DNA of 64,000 nt, taken from positions 15,418,980-15,482,979 of the forward strand of contig NW_025336480.1 of NCBI RefSeq assembly GCF_004798865.1. The letters are read 5' to 3'. Under the pieces are notes generated by a model, which worked only from the letters and a program-made list of their open reading frames with translations, had not been told where the DNA came from and did no database searches. Of the stretch, positions 1 through 64,000 are shown piece after piece (positions within the stretch are counted from its first letter, which is position 1; every line of letters starts with the position of its first letter). The stretch is from Varanus komodoensis (taxonomy: Eukaryota; Chordata; Lepidosauria; Squamata; Varanidae). Both the position numbers and the translations under genes were made by a program.

Positions 1-417
1 TGACAGCCTTCCACGGCGGTTAGAACAGCACTGTGCGCAGCTGTGGCAGCGGGCGCTTCAGTGATGCCTGGCTTTCAAGCACAGTACAACACAGAGCATC
101 TCCCGATCAAATTCAAGGGGCACTTAAGATCTCTTTACTCATCTTGTACTTAAACAAAAAAAAAGCATGAGCAAAAGCTCATGAGTGTTTAATTGGCAAA
201 CCTATCAGTCCAGCACATGTTAATATTTCTGAAAAATTAGCACTGATTGACAGTGGTGGGAAATATCCTTTAAGTTAGTCATTTTGTGTGGGGACTACCA
301 ATCTTTTTTGGGAGAAGAATAACATAAAAATGAATTCTGCTGTTAACTGTGTGTTAACTCATCACTTCATTATGAAATCTAAGGGAGAAAGAATTTCCCT
401 ATAATTCGTTAAACATG

Positions 418-458
418 TCTCTCTCTCTCATTCTCTCTCTCTTTCACACACACACACT
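418..458. repeat. Compound (TC)n/(CA)n microsatellite
   Basis: TC-rich runs with interruptions, followed by a CA run. Confidence 0.9.
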
Positions 459-1793
459 TCATGAATCTAAAAAATTATAGTATTAGAATAGAAAAATTTA
501 AAGGATAGCTAAATCATTGTATGCATTTTTCAAATTAATACTTAAAACTAGGAATGATTTTGACTGTTCAATATAAGAACCAGTTGAAGCATCTTTAGAA
601 AAATGCCTTATTTTTCAGCAGTAAAATGGCAACCATGTGCAGCTCAAAGAGAGAGTCATGTTTCAGTCAGGACTGAAATGTTTTCACAATTAAGGTACAC
701 AACATTATTTGTTGTTTCTGGTAAATTTGTATCTTTTTATATTAAAACAAATTTATACTGTTTTCCTAAAGCAAAACCGCCAGACCTGCTCAACTTTCAT
801 CTTATTTTATTTTGCAGTATGCATGACAGACTGGAAGTATGTCTTCAACTCAGAAGTAAGAAAAAAATAGTAATTTGCACAGTCACTTTGGTACACATTT
901 CAACTGGCCTCATAAAAAATATTGAACAGCAAACTGAATTGGCACATATTTAATATTATGCTAAATACATACAAAACACTAATAAAAGATCCCTGATAAA
1001 CCAAAGTGCATATAGATCTAGTGCACAATGCCCAGATACCTTATTGCACCATTCTCTGTAGCCACCCAGATCCTGAAACATCATTGAACAGTTGTCTATG
1101 TAAAGGTTACTAACAGTCATGAATAAATTGATAACAGTTAAACACCAATTATATTACATAACAGTATTTAGTGCCAGATAACGTGTCTTTGCCTTTTACG
1201 TTGCCATGTATAATTACTAACATGTTGCAGCAGCAAATCATCATAGTAACAGCAAAATTTAAATATGTGATCACATGATAATGACAATTTTGAAGTGCTA
1301 CATTGTTAAAAACCTTCCTAAGAGATATAATTTGGTAGCATATGGAAGCAAGCGGTTTGCTGTGGTACTCAAGGACTAGTATGTTTCTGTTCTATCCTGT
1401 TCTGTAAGTGGTTTTGTGGATAATAAGTCATAGTCTTTAACACAAACATACACTGAAGCGACAAATTGCCACTAAACAGGCTGGGTTGGCAATGGACCTT
1501 TTCTCTAATTTGAAAATGATTTTTCCCTTCTTATACATGGACTGTGCAAACTTCTTTCCAGTGTTTTATCATTCAAGTAAAAACACTACATGAATATCAA
1601 TTCATGATACCAGTGCACTGTTTATATTTAAAGCTGGAACAGGTGGTTAATGCCAATGCAATTAAAGTTTAAGGCATTTTTCTAAACATAGTTTATTTCT
1701 CCCTAAGCAAAATGAAACAAAGCAATAAAAATTGAGGTAATTCTGTAGTTGTTCACACTGTTATGTTTGCCAGTTGACACACACTTATAGATC

Positions 1794-1795
1794 AC

Positions 1796-1828
<33 letters not shown>
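1794..1828. repeat. (CA)n microsatellite
   Basis: Nearly pure CA dinucleotide run with one CG interruption. Confidence 0.93.
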
Positions 1829-1832
<4 letters not shown>

Positions 1833-2785
1833 ACTGAACCAGTCCAATCAAACATGCAAATGGTGAAAAAAGACTAATGGATGCAATGATGTAGAAAGAG
1901 TTCATACTGTTGAGCAACTTTTGACATTGCATAGCAGGACAATGTCATCTTGCCTCAACGAGATTAAAATACAGCACACCACAAACTGTAGCGTAGTTTT
2001 TGTCATTCTGCCTGCCTGTCCTTCTTTCTTTCATTCATTGTAAAGAAAATAAGGAATATTCTGGTAAAATTGTATGAAGAAACTCTTGCTGGTTTTGAAA
2101 AGAAACATAGGTGAAGGAAATGTAGTAAAAGCACCATTCAGTAGCAGCATTTGATGGGATCACTGTCTCATCCACCTGTAGAATATGTTTTCTCATCATA
2201 ACAAACACAAAATTTAAAAGCCAGGAATTTAAAAATTGTGAAGCATGAGTTTTGAAGCAATGAAATTGCAAAGAAAGATGGAATGAGCACTTTCATTTTG
2301 TTTGACTACCCTGAAAAAACACTGAAACTAACCTGCTATGCAATAGAGGACCTTGAGACAAAAGGAGAACTTTAGCACTACAAGGTGTCATTATTGTGAT
2401 GTGATCACATTCACAATAAGTTCTCGGTTTCACCCGCAAACTGAAATCATGAGCTGGTTAAGAGCCTTTTTTCACCATCACCAATCAGCAAGCAAACTGG
2501 TACCAGTTCACTTTGCTGGAGGACTTGCAACACACTGTAGGCAGCCTACTTCACACAGCCAACACCTTCATGATTTCCACTGCAGCAAGTGCTACTCAGT
2601 CACCAGAGAAGAAGACACTGTGCAGCGAGGCCCAGTGTGGGGGGAAAAGATTCAGCCCAAGGGGAAAACTTGGCAGAGTCAAGGAAATTTTCCGTATAGG
2701 AAGAAGAACAGAGCAGAAGGCAAAGTCCACATGTGATGTGGCATGCATTTAAGAGCAAAGGCAGAGTTATAAATTGGTCTTTTAC

Positions 2786-64000
<61,215 letters not shown>

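Larger units (their letters stand above)
1..2785 (-). other. ADAMTS2 intron 21 (3' part outside window)
   Basis: AT-rich non-coding sequence with two simple repeats (418-458 and 1794-1828). The reading frames around 603-953 and 2353-2736 show no family resemblance. No final exon was found here. Confidence 0.85.

Noticed and set aside
603-953. Plus-strand open frame of 116 codons
   Set aside because: Low-complexity composition, no family resemblance, AT-rich intronic DNA.
2353-2736. Plus-strand open frame of 127 codons upstream of exon 21
   Set aside because: No recognisable domain, a competing overlapping frame of similar length, and it sits in intron 21. It looks like a chance frame.
1-2785. 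Final ADAMTS2 exon with the PLAC domain
   Set aside because: Searched on the minus strand for codons of GDKSIFCRMEVL and CSIPGYNKLCC; none found, so the exon must lie outside.

Overview
This is a vertebrate genomic window, most likely from a squamate reptile. It lies entirely inside one multi-exon host gene on the minus strand, ADAMTS2 (procollagen N-proteinase). Seventeen consecutive internal coding exons can be placed between 63451 and 2786. They total 2281 bp, or 760 codons plus one base. Every junction has an AG acceptor and a GT donor, and codon phases agree across all 16 joins. By alignment with remembered ADAMTS2 they should be exons 5 to 21 of 22. The start (signal peptide, prodomain, first part of the catalytic domain) lies beyond 64000, and the last exon (PLAC domain, C-tail) lies before position 1.

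From right to left the gene encodes the later part of the metalloprotease domain (63.4-46.8 kb, with the zinc motif HETGHVLGMEHD split between two exons), the disintegrin-like module (44.5-40.7 kb), TSR1 (28.7-27.4 kb), the Cys-rich module (27.4-24.6 kb), the spacer (24.6-14.5 kb) and TSR2 to TSR4 (14.5-3.7 kb), then a linker exon at 2.8 kb. No exon is damaged, so the gene looks functional.

The introns carry a typical squamate repeat load. A near-complete CR1 LINE (about 7655-12115) sits antisense in intron 18. It has an intact ORF1 (zinc-ribbon-like region plus SGNH esterase) and an ORF2 broken by one stop and changed at two catalytic positions. Two shorter CR1 3' ends, a BovB/RTE 3' end, an L1 reverse-transcriptase relic, several L2-type relics, two tRNA-SINE-like copies, two families of short palindromic MITE-like repeats, a separate 160-bp palindrome, a short interstitial TTAGGG tract and several microsatellites make up the rest of what I recognise. 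BovB beside CR1, L2, L1 and tRNA-SINEs is the basis for suggesting a squamate.

I see no second host gene, RNA gene, CRISPR array, operon or other new system. The most useful leads are the compensatory stem change between two copies of a retroposon tail hairpin, the palindromic repeat families, the TTAGGG tract next to the BovB insertion, and the CR1 ends.
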